Shown here in pieces: positions 52,201 through 64,000 of a stretch of 64,000 bases of DNA. Position numbers and translations under genes: made by a program. The notes under the pieces were generated by a model, which was given only the letters and a program-made list of their open reading frames with translations, searched no databases and was not told the DNA's origin. Source of the stretch: Guillardia theta CCMP2712 (taxonomy: Eukaryota; Cryptophyceae; Pyrenomonadales; Geminigeraceae); assembly GCF_000315625.1 (NCBI RefSeq), contig NW_005434611.1:34554-98553 (forward strand), written 5' to 3'. Position 1 is the stretch's first letter; each line of letters opens with the position of its first letter.

Positions 52201-53398
52201 TCTTGACATCGAGCCCGTTGACGGCCATCCAGATGTTGTGGGTCAACCTCATCATGGACTCCTTTGCCTCCCTCGCTCTCGCGACGGAGGACCCGAGCGT
52301 GCAGCTGCTGCAGAGGAAGCCGTATCCCCGCAACCGAGGAGTTCTCTCTAAGATCATGATGAAGAACATGATCCTCCACGCGCTCTGGCAGCTCGTTGTG
52401 CTCGCCGTCCTCATCTTCGCCGTCGGTGACGTCTGCAAGCCCAACCAGCAGCTCTGCGACTGCACCAAGTCGCCTCTCTCCAGCCTCACGGGATATTGGG
52501 GCTCGAAGCCCTTCCATGTACCCAGCGGCCGCCCCAAGTCCTACGACTTTGCCAGCACAGCAGCGTCAGGAGCCTGCCCTCCGGTGTTTGACCCCAAGGA
52601 TAAGAAGACGTTCGAGAAGAGGCGGGGTAAGATTGTGCCGCTAAGAAGCGAGGACTACTGCCACCACTCCAAGGGCGGCGCCGCCGAGACCACCCAGCAC
52701 TACACCATGATCTTCAACGTGTTTGTGCTGATGCAGGTGAGAGAGGACAAGGGAGGAAGTGGAAGGAGGGAGAAGAAAGGAAGGAAGAAGGGAGGAGGAG
52801 GAGGAGGAGGAGGAGGAAGGCAGGGCAACGGGACTGACTTATATCCAGCTCTTCAACGAAATCAACAGCAGGAAGATACACAACGAGTGGAATGTTTTCT
52901 CAGGCATCTTCAATAACTTCCTCTTCCTTTTCATCGTTATCGGCACGATGGCTGCACAGGTACTACTAAATCCTGCTGCTGCTGCTGCTCCTCCTCCTCC
53001 TGCTGCTGCTCTCTGCTCCTGCTCCTGCTCCTTTTCTCTGCACCTTTTTATTCTTCAATATCCCTTCCTGGTATCTCTGCTCGTCTACGCTTCTCCTGCC
53101 TTTCTGCTGCCCCTGTCCTGTCAAACTTCTCCTTGTCTGGACATGACGATCCCTCAGGTCGCTCTTATCGAGGTCCCCGGACTTAACACGGCATTTGGGT
53201 GTCAGAGCTTGACCCCCGACCAGTGGGTGAGGCTACTCATACCTCCTGATCTTGTTCCCCGTCCTCCTGCTCCTTCTCCTCCTCCTGCTCCTCGTTCTCC
53301 TGCTCCTCGTTCTCCTGCTGCTGCTCCTCTTTGCCCCTCTCTCCTGCTCCTGCTCCTCGTTCTCCTGCTCATCCTCCTCTTCGGCCCTCCCGCCCGCT

Positions 53399-53434
<36 letters not shown>

Positions 53435-53729
53435 TATTCCCCCTCCCCGCTGCTCTGCCTTCTCTTCTCCTCCTCCAGTCTTGCTCTGATCTGCACTCTC
53501 TCCTCCTCGTTCATCATCCTTCTATGTTCATCCCTTGCTCTACCGGTATCTTGCCAACTCTTTGCCGTTCTCACACCTAAACCCCCCACTATCTTGTCTC
53601 CCCGTTCCCTTGCTCCCTCCTCTCGTCTTACTTCTTACTCAGCTCATCTGCATTGTTCTCGGATTTTCCACCATCCCTTTCAACTTCATTGTCAGGCTGG
53701 TCCCGAGCGAACTTTTTCCTGGCAGTTAA
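49214..53729 (+). CDS. Plasma-membrane-type (P2B) Ca2+-transporting ATPase
   Basis: Proposed ATG 49214; TAA 53727-53729. The N-terminal exons (to about 49920) are a soluble region with weak similarity to PMCA N-termini, ending ISEDEVR joined to [14 protein letters not shown]. Core: [20 protein letters not shown] (M1), LTGET actuator motif as [17 protein letters not shown] (M4, Ca2+ ligand region), the phosphorylation site [21 protein letters not shown] (nucleotide binding), and the hinge [17 protein letters not shown]. Membrane helices follow; short last exons encode [20 protein letters not shown] and [20 protein letters not shown]. Family knowledge: exports Ca2+ at ATP cost. The protein stops right after the last helix, so it lacks the animal C-terminal calmodulin domain. 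It has a long Cys-containing M7-M8 loop. The join around 49340-49380 is uncertain. Confidence 0.92.
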
Positions 53730-53857
53730 AGAGGAGCTGGAGAGACAGCGAGGGAGGGGCGAGGACTCTTGCCGTCCCTTCTCTCCTTCCCAGCTCGTTC
53801 GCTTCACATGCTGGACGACTAAGACTTGAGCTTAACTTGAGCTTGATTATATTAAGA

Positions 53858-54550
53858 TCAAAGCGACACCAGCCCTCTGTGCTTCTCGCTCGGGTCGTAT
53901 TCCCACTGTGACGAAGTGAATTTCTCAGCTCGCACGTCCTCGACTCGAGCTGAGGGCATGCTGGGCTTGTCGTCCTCCATCTCTGCCTCAGGCCTGTAGT
54001 GCGACCGGCTTGTGCTGGGGGCGCTCTCGTCGCCCTGGTGGGCAGCCTGCTGGACAAGGAACTTGTTCAAGACGTTCTGGTCCGGCTCATATTTCTGCAC
54101 GGCCTTGAAGTATCCTCTAGAGACCAGCTTGCCCCTGTCTCCCATTCCCTCCTCTCGCAGCCTGTTCAGGTGCTCCTCGAAGCTGCCCTCCCATAACTTC
54201 ATCCCCCTCCCCGCTCCTTCGCCCACACGCAGACTGCCCTGCCTCACCTCGGCTCCTCTCAGCTGGACCTCTGCTGTCCTATTCCTCCGCTCGATAGCCT
54301 CCTCAACTGTCTCTTCATCTTGTGCAGTCTCGCCCTCCTTACGTTCAGGTCTGGTGGTGGTCTTCTCGGCAGGAGCTTGCCTCTCCTCCATGGGCGCGAA
54401 CTCAATCTGGGAGGTCACGACGTGGTTGACCTGCTCCATCACCACCTTCCCTCGCTCCCTCCGCATGCTTGTCTGCACCACAATCAGCCCTCACACCGTC
54501 ATCAACATCGCACGTGCACTCGCCTGCCGGTAGTAGAGGTTGTAGCCCAT
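53858..54550 (-). CDS. Hypothetical 213-residue charged protein
   Basis: Two exons, 54550-54524 (MGYNLYYRQ) and 54472-53858, sum to 642 nt in phase. The 51-nt intron appears to start GCGAGT, a non-canonical GC-AG intron; if rejected, translation would start inside exon 2. The sequence is charged and Glu/Arg-rich without membrane segments: MEERQAPAEKTTTRPERKEG, EAIERRNRTAEVQLRGAEV, then a more ordered block MKLWEGSFEEHLNRLREEG, YFKAVQKYEPDQNVLNKFL. I do not recognise it. Its stop is 128 bases from the convergent Ca2+-ATPase stop, and its start is 69 bases from the next minus-strand gene's stop. Confidence 0.55.
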
Positions 54551-54618
54551 GACTGGCTGTCTCCGACTGTCAGGGGCTTCTGCTGACTCGTTAGTTCGAG
54601 TAGTCGACGCGGTCACAA

Positions 54619-57600
54619 TCAGGGACCTTCAAAGACTCCTGGGATGGTGCCAGCGCTCGCATGTTCCTGTTCTTCAGTAGCAATCAGCGTCGAGTCCGAG
54701 CTATCAAACTTGTGCTTCTCATCCAGCCCGACGGTCGTGGTCGTCCTGGGGCTGAACTGGATGAACTCGGGGCGAGCTTGAGACTTTTGCCTACCCCTCA
54801 GACTTGCACAGCGGGTTAAGAAGAAATTAAGGATGGACTTGACGCCCTGCCAGAGCTCACTCAAGGCTGCTCGGAATGAAGAGTTCTTTCTGTAAGCGAA
54901 GCAGTAGGAGCTCAGGACAACGACGACGATGATGATGGCGATCCAGTAGTATGCAAAGGCAGGTCTGTTTGGCTCTCTCGGAATCATTCCATCCACCTGC
55001 TGGCTCGAAGGAGCTTGAGACGTGTTTGACGGGGCCACGCACGGCAGGCAGCACGTCAAAGCACAGGCAGGGCATCGGATTGAATCAGAGCAGCACCAGG
55101 TTGACTCGTTACATGACACGATGTAGCGGAGTGAACTCAACGACCCGAAGGTCCAGCTGACGTCACTTACCCTCAGGACTCGCAGAGCTGTGTATATCTT
55201 CTGCACATTCTCATAGCTCGACCCCACCACTCTCAAGTCGATCTGGTACGTGAACTGGGGAATGTTGGCTGACCTCCTCCCTGACATCAGGTGCACCAGG
55301 TTCACATAGACGTCGTTGGCCGTCAGTGAGAGGAACGTCGCTACTCCCGTGCGGATCCTCCATTCCTCCGTAGCGTTAAAGGCGGAGCTCAGATTCATCA
55401 GCAGGTTGGCATACACAAGATCAGAGGTGACATTGCAGTAGAGCCCGGTATGCCTTCCCTCAGGGCAAGTGCACTGACACGCGTTCTTGCTGCGCTGCTG
55501 ACCCCCGTTGTAGCATGTCAATCTTGGGCAGCACTGCGAACTCAAAGCAGCTCTGTCTTTGACGCAAGAGTCCAGCATGCACGAGAATGTGGCGACCTTT
55601 GACTGGTCGACACAAGTTGGTCGGTCGTACGTTCTGGTCCATCCGTAGGGCAAGGCCACCTCGACCACGTTTTGACCGTCAGGCATCAGTTGACCCCACC
55701 AGTCCTGCAAGACTCGTCACTGCGGGCCAGGAGAGCGAGAAGTTCACCGTCTGAAAGCTGGCGATGTGCTCGTAACAACATGGATTCGTCATGGCAAACT
55801 GTCTAATTCTATCTTGGCAGCCGGTTCCACAAGAGAAGGCGAGGTCGAAGAGCGGTAGAGCGTTCTCAGCTCCCGTCCCTTGCGCGGCTCGACATCCAAG
55901 ACCGTTGGTGAAGAGAAGATCGTAGCTTTCAACGGCATCCAAACAAGTGTCACGGACGATGTCATCCGAACAACTCAAGTTCAGCCAAAAGCTGTTTGTG
56001 GCCAAGTCACTCGGAGAAAGGATTTCATCGAAACGATCGTTTCACCTGGCATCCAGTACAGTCTGGAATATCGTGAAGCTCACACCGTTCCACCTCGATG
56101 GGCCGAGCTTCATCATCTTCTGCCAAGAATTTCGACATATGTCGACAGCATTCAACAGCGTTTGAGAGAAAACTTTCACACAGCCTGATTTGCACGCAAT
56201 CTGAACGAGCGATCTGTCAAAGGAGTATGCGTATCGCGCTCCGACTCCAATGTCTGCGGCATCATCAGCCTTGCAATTGAAATGTGAGATCAGACCTGTC
56301 ATAAAGAGACTGCCCACAGACCGACATGACGGATCTGACAGCGACGGAAACGTGTTGGCAGCAAACGATCCATCCCCTTGGTTCACAGGAAGGCCAGAAG
56401 CAAGCTTCAAGTAGTTGTACCACATGGCTGACTCGTGCAAGGCGAGGAGGAAAGGAGATTCGGTGCTGAGATCTGTGTTGTTTGACCAGGGTATAGTGCT
56501 CAGCTTCAATCTCTCTGAATCAGACATGATCGAAAAGTGCCTGACAAACCAAAAGTCAGTTACGATTCTGACTACAAGTTTCAAGGACTTGCCATTCTGT
56601 GTGAGGGTTGGTCTTCTCCTTCTGCAAGCTCAAGGTCGGATTAGATTCCCATGTTGCCGCAAACGAAGACGAGGTGCTCCACCACAGACCAGCATGGGTA
56701 GAGTCCGAGAGCTCTAGGATGAAGAACCTCTCTTCTCCTGCTGTCCACGAGGTCCATGTAGACTCTGTGACCAGGATCTCGAGGCGGAAGTAAGTAGACG
56801 TTCCGCTGTCGATGACTTTGCTGCTCTGATTGAGCAAGACAGCATTGACGAGGCCTTGAGAACAAATTGATGCATTTGAAACTGCCGTGATGAAGAATTT
56901 CAGGAGTTTGTTCCTCGTGCTCAGCCTCAGTTGGCATGGCCCGAGCGAAAGCATCCAATCGGCCTGGAGGAAATTCTCATACCGTGACGCGGCAGCTGTT
57001 TGGAATTCCTGCGGCAATTTGATGGAGTATGGGAAAGAAGAAACGTCGCTGCAAGATTGAGTGCTACAAGACGATGCAGCTGAATTGCTGGATCCATTGA
57101 GGAAAATCCAGTCACTAGTACCAAACAAGCTGCAGTCACAAACTCCATAGAACTGTAGTAGCAATCCTCCTTCGAAGGAGATGAACTGTGCGTTGCGAAA
57201 GGAAACTTGCAAGTTTTGTGCGGAGACAAATCCCCATAGGTGAGAAGGCAACCCAATAGACGATGAATTGTAATCGATGACAACCACGTTCGAGCCACTC
57301 ACGTTGGTTCTCGTCGGAGCTTCGGGAGCAGGGGTGGTGGAGATCGTTGCGGCTGTAGTCGTCGTGGAAACTCGCTGAGCTGGTGCGGATGTTGCTGCCA
57401 ACCATTCAGGTCCTTGAGTCAGAAAGTCCATACGTCACCCGTCGAGATTGGAGCCTTGATCATCTTGCAAAAGAATTGAAAATTGTTAAAGCTTGGAACC
57501 CACTGGCAACGACAGATATAAGACTCAAGATACCAGTAGCTTTGACATTTTACCTTGTCCACTTGGCAGGTCAAGATTTCAGTCTGTGAGGTGGAGCTGA

Positions 57601-60600
57601 CATCCGAATCTAGTGCGACGGCTCTGTAGTACCCAGACGCACAGGAAATCTTGTAGCTGCCAGCTGATGTCAGAGAAGATTTGAAGGTTGATGAACAACG
57701 TGGAAGGGTAGCCGAGGATGGTATCAACAATCTCGACAACGGTGTGGTTGAAAGCTGAGAAATCCAGGGGAACCTTCAACAAATCTCAACATGGATCAGA
57801 CTTGATAATCTTTCAAAACTTACACATGTAGCAAGATCAACGCAGCTGATCTGCAATTGCAAATCAGGGCCAGGTGAGTCAGTGAAAGCTTATCACCGAG
57901 CTGCATGAAAGTACATCCTTGCAATTGCAGATTGGAATTGTAGAGCCGCCGATGTAGACGTCGATCTCAATTGCTGGTGTCTTGTATGGTTTGGAGTCTT
58001 TCCCGGTAAGCTGGAATCCTGCAAGACATCTCAACCGGTTCTTCACAAGGGGAAGGAAAACCCAAATCCGTCGGAATGATGTTGGTGCCGAATGGTTGAA
58101 GTTCAGCAGAACCTGTTCCAACAGGTCAGGAGCTGAAAACAAGTGCATTCCTTTCTTCTCTTCCCGTGCTCCAAGTGTTGCCAACCACATCACACGCTAG
58201 AGACTGAGAGTAGAATGCGACTGTATAGCTTCCAGTCCCGGCGCTGTCGATCTCAAAGTCCATGGCTCCTCTTTCATAGAGAGGTGAGATGATTGCGATG
58301 CAGATGACACAAGGCAACCTGTTTCTAGGTGACGGACCTGGTTGATAGCTTTCATAATCCCCGACAAAGTACGCTGGTCTTATACATCAATTGTGAAAGA
58401 GCGTTTGGGTATGGTCACCTCTGTCAGCAGATGTGTACCCCCATGCAAGGCCACGAGTACTGGTCAAGTTGCCTTTGACAAGAGAAATCCTATCGAGGCT
58501 ACCAAAGAACATCAGAACTGTTTTGAGACACCAGCACGAGGAAGAGATTGAACATTTTGCTTACACGTGTGCAGATGAAAATGTCTCAAACCAGACGCTG
58601 AACCTCAGCCTCTGACCGACTGACATACGCTGATCATTCGGAGCATCACACGTCAATTCTATGTCTACCGATTAAAATTCTGTCGAATCCAACTCTGATC
58701 TGAAGACAATCTGTCGAGGACTAAACGTGAGACAAATACGACATGGAAGATGCACTCATTACTTTGTACAGACGTTGAGCCTCGGAAAAGCTACAATGAA
58801 TAATTCAGCTTTGAGAACAATTGAAAGCGACCCACTGTTATGGTATCTGGACATAGTTGGCAGGTTGTGCTTCCGCCAGCACTGATTGTGCATGGTCAGT
58901 TAACGTTCTCTCGTGATCTTCTTCAACAAAGGCACATCACCTTGCGTATTTACCCCTTTCACATCTTGAGCACACGAACTGAACCTCTGTACCCGTGGGC
59001 GAATAATACCCTTGATAGAGTGTTATAAGACTTGCAGTCCAACCTTAAGTCTGTTCTCTACCAGGCTTGCAGATCCCAAGGCAACTATCGAGATTCTAGG
59101 AGTTTCAAACTATCATGAGGGGAAAGACAGAAATTCTTTGACACCTGTGATCCAGGAACCGAGGTCTTGCCTGCTGGACAACTTTTGCAAAGATTGGAGA
59201 GGTAGGGAATGTCTGAATACGTTCCCTCTGGACATAGCTGGGCAAAGTGTTAGGTCAGAAATGCTTGCTTTCATATGACAGGCCTTGCAAGGAGCGAAGC
59301 CATTTTGTGACGAACTCCCGGGAAGGCAAGTCTATTTGCTCAGGGGCTTCAGGTAAGAGTGACATGGAAACTCATTTGTACTTCGCTTTTTTGAAAGATG
59401 CGAATCGAGCCAGAGATGCCGGCAGAAGTTTTGAGAGGAACATCTGATGTACATGGAAGTCAAGGAACAAGAGAAAAGAAAAGAAAAGAAATGGACCAAG
59501 TTTGGACATGTATGCTGACACATAAAGTCCTCCAAAGTACGAGATGTATGAAATTCTGCTAAGTGATTAAATCTGAAACATGAGAACAAAACATTTTCAA
59601 CGTTTGTGGACTTGGTGAAGTTGCAGGGGCTTGAGGGCACATGACCTGCAACGTAAAGTTTGAGAGCAGCCTTACTTTGCTTCAGAATAGTTTACGGCAA
59701 GTCCGTACGGATTGGAGCCTTTTGAAACTAGAGATCTCCAAGGATCACCGCTGCAAACTGACGACCAAGGAGATTAAAGGAGAAGATCTCACTGATACAT
59801 CCATACCCGTGTAATTTCTCACACAAACTTGCTCTTGGGTGCACCAATTGCAGCCGTCAACAGCGATGCACGAGGCACAGTCTTGAGCCTTGCACATGAT
59901 TGACTTTGTATGTCTAAAAGGCAGATGGAGTCGCTCACATGCCAACAGGTCCCAATTGGGATCTTGCCTATTGAGAATATTGAATTTCCAGAGCTTTTCC
60001 CATTGTCAGCGCTCGTGACGTCAAAGAGACTGAAATCTACCTGGACGGCGTCGTGCTCTTGGACAGCTGACTTGCACAAAGAGGAATCTGAAGACATTTT
60101 GAGCTTATCGATAAAAGCTTGCTCTTTGACGTTTGAATATCATCACCTTGTTGCAATTGGTGATAGCATCAACGCTCTTAAATCCTCCGCCGTATAACAA
60201 TAGAGCATCTTGGTTGTCATAAAGCTTGAAGGGACTGCTGATTGAGTTGTCTTGGACTGTGATGTTCAAGGACAGGACATCTAAGGAGAAATTTGAGAAC
60301 ATCGTCTAGAGTCCATGTGAATTACCGATCTCAAGCTGAACAGCAGCATCGTTGCCAGTCATTGGTACACTCCAGATCCTCTTTGGGCAGGTAACTCCTG
60401 AGGCGTCCCCACTTCTTGACCAGTAAGGAGAACCTAGATTGTTCGGGCCCCCGATTTCACAGCACTGACAAGAAGTTAATCTCGTGCTATCGTGGGATCT
60501 CGCTTCAACCTTCCCAATGGTATCTTGAATGGAATCAAGACATGCCACCCTTTCAGGTATTTCTGTTTGCAAGGACCCTGTGAGATAAAAACTTACACAA

Positions 60601-62298
60601 GGGAACACATGACCTGTCAAGTTGATTTTCAATGAAACTCGTGTTGAAACACCTCGCTGGTCCGATCCTGGAATGGACGAATATTGCCGTTCTAAAACAA
60701 GAATCTAAAAACAGGGAACGAGAACAAGTTGAGGCAACAACCTGGAATACAGAGGGAGCTGCCTTGTGCCAGGTCAGTCGCTGGGCAAGTACTTGCACTC
60801 GTGACCGCATTCAGTCTATCAGAATCCTTGGCTTTGGGTACTAGTGCAGCCCATGTTGCCGGCTGCTGCATCATGGACGTATGACCTGAGGATATCTTGC
60901 TAGTCCTTCGTCTTGTTCCTGTCTGCAGTGCGCTTGTGCAATTCAACGGCCAGAGCTCAAATGACTGCAGGAACTATCCAGAGGTCAACAATAGCAGAAC
61001 AAAAAGATCCAAAGCTATGTTACCCCGCTGTCGCGGGCTAACTTGGGAGATAACTCAATCTGCAGAAATCAAGTTCGAAAGTGACACTTGGAAAAGAATA
61101 GATGTGTCACCAGCATTTTACAGTAGGACTCCTTCCATTTCATCGTGGAGAGGTACGACGGTGGATGAGAAACCAACGGACTAGCGGATGTTTGGCCATC
61201 CATGATACTGCACATATATCGAATTACAAATGAATCAATGCATCCTCAGCCTTACGATTGATGGCTAATCCGATGAATTTCTGAATTCATTGGATCTGCC
61301 AAGGATATTACAAGAAGATCAAAGTTTGTCTAACATCTGCTACCTTGAAATGTCAACCTGAACCCACTTGGACAGATATCCTGCTTGCAAGTCTGACTCC
61401 AGATCAAAGGGGAGCAAGTTACCTCTATGATAGCCACCCTATCACGTGGTTCGGATTTAAGAAACTTCATCTGAACAGACACTGTCGTGGAGTCCGTCGA
61501 CTTCATCGTAAACGTTCCTTCTTCCGTGATAGCTTTGCACTCCAATGTTTCTGAACTTCTAAAAAACTGTTCGCAAAACTCAGTAACATTGAGGCCCTTT
61601 CTGTCTAGTACAACCTGCATGTAGCGAAATATTCCTGATTCAAAATGCCACAACACCTGGCATTGGGACAGCGATCCGGGAATGGTTTTGTTACCAAAAT
61701 ACCAACCACTCAATACAGAAGGCATTCCCATGGAAGATGTCGTTTCTGCATGATTGTGATGAACACAAAGTAAAGAGGGAAAGGAGGACCATAACACTTT
61801 GAGACCGGACAGACCTTGTCCGATGCTACTTGGTTGCAAGTGCAGAATGCACATGGTTTGCATATCAAGCAAGGATAGTTGAAACAGGAAGACAAAGAGC
61901 AGAACTGGCCATCAGCACAGTCTGAATGCTGACTACACCACGGGTGTGCAACAGCCTGTGGTGAGACAATCAGGTTGGAATCGATCAACTTCGAATGCTC
62001 AAAGGAGTCAAGCATGACCTTGTTCCAAATGAGAAACCGTAGAAAGATCAATATCCTCGCATAGCGCCAACACTTCTCGTGATTTGTTTGAGATCTTTTC
62101 TTCTTCGCTGCAGATTCCGATGTACGAAGTATCTCTTTTGAGATCGGACGGCTGGCTGTATATACCCAGGAAATATCCCAGAGCAAGGGAATCATGGTTC
62201 CAGGTATGTGTTACTGATATGCTCTGGCACATCATTGAACGTGTACGAAATTTGTTTGTGCCTCTTAGCCATGGGTACCCTTCTAGGCCTGCTATCAA
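54619..62298 (-). CDS. Giant cysteine-rich receptor-like membrane protein, start uncertain
   Basis: Minus strand, stop 54621-54619. The last exons (to 55710) give an EGF-like module (ACQCTCPEGRHTGLYC), a Cys-rich juxtamembrane part, one membrane span (FAYYWIAIIIVVVVLSSYCF) and a ~90-residue cytosolic tail. Upstream, many short exons carry Cys-rich or beta-rich extracellular text: CQDRIRQFAMTNPCCYEH, a long exon at 56556-57431 (PSHLWGFVSAQNLQVSFRN; LEILVTESTWTSWTAGEERF), AGTGSYTVAFYSQSLACDVV, FRRIWVFLPLVKNRLRCLAG, a PSI-like plexin fold CASCIAVDGCNWCTQEQVC, SCQCCEIGGPNNLGSPYW, and CSQHSDCADGQFCSLSSC near 61.9 kb. These read as one type I surface protein, but exon joining was not completed and two genes are possible. 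The first coding exon near 62.2 kb is a guess. AT content is higher here than elsewhere. Confidence 0.55.
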
Positions 62299-63371
62299 CA
62301 GACAGTCAATCTCTCATAGTCCACTACGCTCATTCATTGGTTGAAATCGATCTCTGCTGATATTTGCTTTCCTATCTGTCTCGCAGACTCATCCTCGTCT
62401 TGTACTCTTTTGTTTTGAATCTATCATGGTTGTGCCCCCCCACATTGCTCCTGACGTCTCCTGCTACCTTTCATTGATCACCTTACACTCACCGCTGCTT
62501 GACTTTATTCTGCGCAGTACGGTGTTGAAGTCATCTAAGGCGTTTCCCGTACTCTTTCTGCTCCTCTTGTTACTCCTGCTCCTCTTCCTGCTCCTCCTGT
62601 CTCTCCTTCAGTGCTTCATCTACTTCCGCACCTACTCCTCCACTATCTGCTGCCTGTTTCACCATCACCACTATCACAGCTCCTCCTCCTCCCCTTCGCT
62701 TCGTTCTCCCGCCATAATTTTCCACCCAGGAGTTTGTGATCGAATGTGGGGCTCACTGAAATCACCAGGGGTACTTTCCCATGAATGTAATGGGGTAGGG
62801 TGGTGGAAGACAAGGGGTACTTGGAGGCGTAAAGTTGATCCGCCGGTAGGGGGTGGGTGCTCATTCATGATCTAGGGGTAGGGGTAGACAAATCAGGGGC
62901 AAACGTCTCAGTGTTGCAGGTTGAAATGAGGGGTACTTCAAAGTTTTGGCTGTCGTGGGGTGGGTAGTGAACCCAATTTTCCGTTGGCAAAGGAACAAAA
63001 AGAACCGAAGACCGAGAAAAGATGATGGCGAAGAGGAGGAGGAGGGGGAGGAGGAGGAGGAGGAGGAGGAGGAGGCGAAGGAGGAGGAGGAGAAGGCGAA
63101 GGAGGCGAAGGAGGAGTAGAATGAAGATAGGAAGAGATACAATGTCCTCAATGATGTGTGAGATAGAGATGATCGCTGAGGAGTAGGAGCAAGAAGATCA
63201 AGATGATGATGATGCAGACAAAGTCGGTCAATGACAATGAGGAGGTGGAGGTGTAGTATGAGGAGTTGCATGCATGTTTGAAGATTTCGACTGGAGAAAT
63301 CTCAAGAGGCTAAGTTGGCAGATGTCCTGATGTTCTGAAAGGTCATATTTTGGCAGGTTTCCACTACCAGC
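62299..63371. other. Intergenic: GGGGTAC repeats and purine tract
   Basis: Contains a CTCCTG/CTCCTC-rich block (62555-62610), GGGGTACTT and GGGGTAGGG words at 62768-62940, and a GGA/GAA-rich tract at 63036-63115. No gene supported; an upstream exon of the C2 gene could hide here because an acceptor-like TTTTGGCAG ends at 63356. Confidence 0.45.
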
Positions 63372-64000
63372 ATGGAGGTTTGGAACAAGCTGCTGGAGGA
63401 AGGCAGCGAAGAGCGATGGAGGCTGCTGCAGCCATCAGAGTACGCAGCAGAACAGCAGCAGGAGACTGGGATCCCCCTGCACGAAAGCTACATGTCAGAT
63501 AAGAGAAAATTCCGTATCGACATCACCAAGGCAAACTCAAAAGACGCGGCAAAGTTGTGGTCCGACCCACGGTGCCTTCCTGGAGTGCTCAAGGGATACT
63601 ACGACTTCTCCGCCCTGCCAGTCCCCGTCGACGCCTCACTGCGTCGAGCTGGGCTGCAGTCAGCGTTCGAGGACAGTCTGGTCTCCAAGACCAACGTCGA
63701 GATCCTGGTGTCTGCCAAGGGACTGCCGAGGAAGCGGCCGATCAGTGTGGATCCGAGATGCTGCCTGATCCGCTCGGGGAGGACGGGGCAGGGAGCGGTG
63801 TGGAGGGAGGAGCTGAAGACGGAGAGGCTGGAGGACACGACCTCGCCAAGGTTTCAGGTTCCCTTCAAGTTCTGCTTCTGCGATGTCGGGGAGGACGAGG
63901 ACATGTTGTTTGTGATATACGATGACCCTGACCCGTTCGGACGAGAGCGCGAGGTCAGCAGGGACATCTCGCTAGGGGTATATGACTCCTCCTCCTCCTC
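63372..64000 (+). CDS. C2-domain (copine-like) protein, 5' part, runs off the window
   Basis: An open frame from ATG 63372 to the window end without a stop (209 codons visible). Residues 1-100 are not recognised (MEVWNKLLEEGSEERWRLLQ...GYYDFSALPVP). From about residue 100 the text matches a C2 beta-sandwich of the copine type: SKTNVEILVSAKGLPRKR, SVDPRCCLI, a W.EELKTERLEDTTSPRF strand pair, VPFKFCFCDVGEDEDMLFVI and YDDPDPFG, with Asp residues in place for Ca2+ loops. Family knowledge: C2 domains bind phospholipid, often Ca2+-dependently, and copines add a vWA domain downstream. A 15-base open stretch before the ATG follows a good acceptor (TTTTGGCAG), so an earlier exon is possible. Confidence 0.7.
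   Translation, partial: MEVWNKLLEEGSEERWRLLQPSEYAAEQQQETGIPLHESYMSDKRKFRIDITKANSKDAAKLWSDPRCLPGVLKGYYDFSALPVPVDASLRRAGLQSAFEDSLVSKTNVEILVSAKGLPRKRPISVDPRCCLIRSGRTGQGAVWREELKTERLEDTTSPRFQVPFKFCFCDVGEDEDMLFVIYDDPDPFGREREVSRDISLGVYDSSSS

Noticed and set aside
51144-52517. 457-codon open frame on the minus strand
   Set aside because: It is the antisense shadow of the Ca2+-ATPase coding exons (50655-52740); His/Asp-rich composition follows from the antisense of a GC-biased gene.

Overview
This window reads as nuclear DNA of a photosynthetic protist with dense, intron-rich genes. Introns are short (many 35-75 nt, others a few hundred), follow GT-AG rules, and are often filled with pyrimidine- or purine-rich simple repeats. 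Gene content mixes plant-like items (a CYP97-type carotene hydroxylase P450, a GtrA-like membrane protein with an ER-type leader) with animal/flagellate-like items (a WDR81-like BEACH-WD40 protein, a CCDC57-like coiled-coil protein, a plasma-membrane-type Ca2+-ATPase, a collagen-like membrane protein). This suits a secondary-plastid alga, most likely a cryptophyte such as Guillardia theta; that assignment is an inference from style and content, not from a database match. No operons, rRNA, tRNA, CRISPR arrays or intact transposons were seen.

Layout. 0-10.4 kb, plus strand: prolyl 4-hydroxylase, CYP97-like P450, a secreted ankyrin protein, and a mitochondrial IMP1-type peptidase. 10.4-11.5 kb, minus: a small membrane protein. 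12.4-14.3 kb, plus: an intronless GT90/CAP10 glycosyltransferase. 14.6-30.9 kb, minus, four genes in a row: J-domain protein with decapeptide repeats, CCDC57-like protein, type II collagen-like protein, WDR81-like BEACH-WD40 protein. 31.3-34.4 kb, plus: two small unknown genes. 34.6-39.5 kb, minus: a concanavalin/LamG-like plus armadillo-repeat protein. 40.1-45.7 kb, plus: IQ-motif plus leucine-rich-repeat protein. 46.0-47.0 kb, minus: GtrA-like protein. 49.2-53.7 kb, plus: PMCA-type Ca2+ pump. 53.9-62.3 kb, minus: a short unknown protein and a giant cysteine-rich receptor-like protein. 63.4 kb to the end, plus: a C2-domain (copine-like) gene that runs off the window.

The genes do not form one pathway. 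Shared themes are the secretory/endomembrane system (P4H, collagen-like protein, GT90, BEACH protein, receptor) and Ca2+ biology (PMCA, IQ protein, C2 protein). P4H and a collagen-like protein in the same window is suggestive but they are 20 kb apart. Between genes there are two dispersed repeat signals: very GC-rich islands carrying shared short words, and degenerate GGGGTA(C)-rich stretches. Exon coordinates quoted are hand-derived from splice sites and reading frame; where exon lengths sum to a multiple of three I say so.
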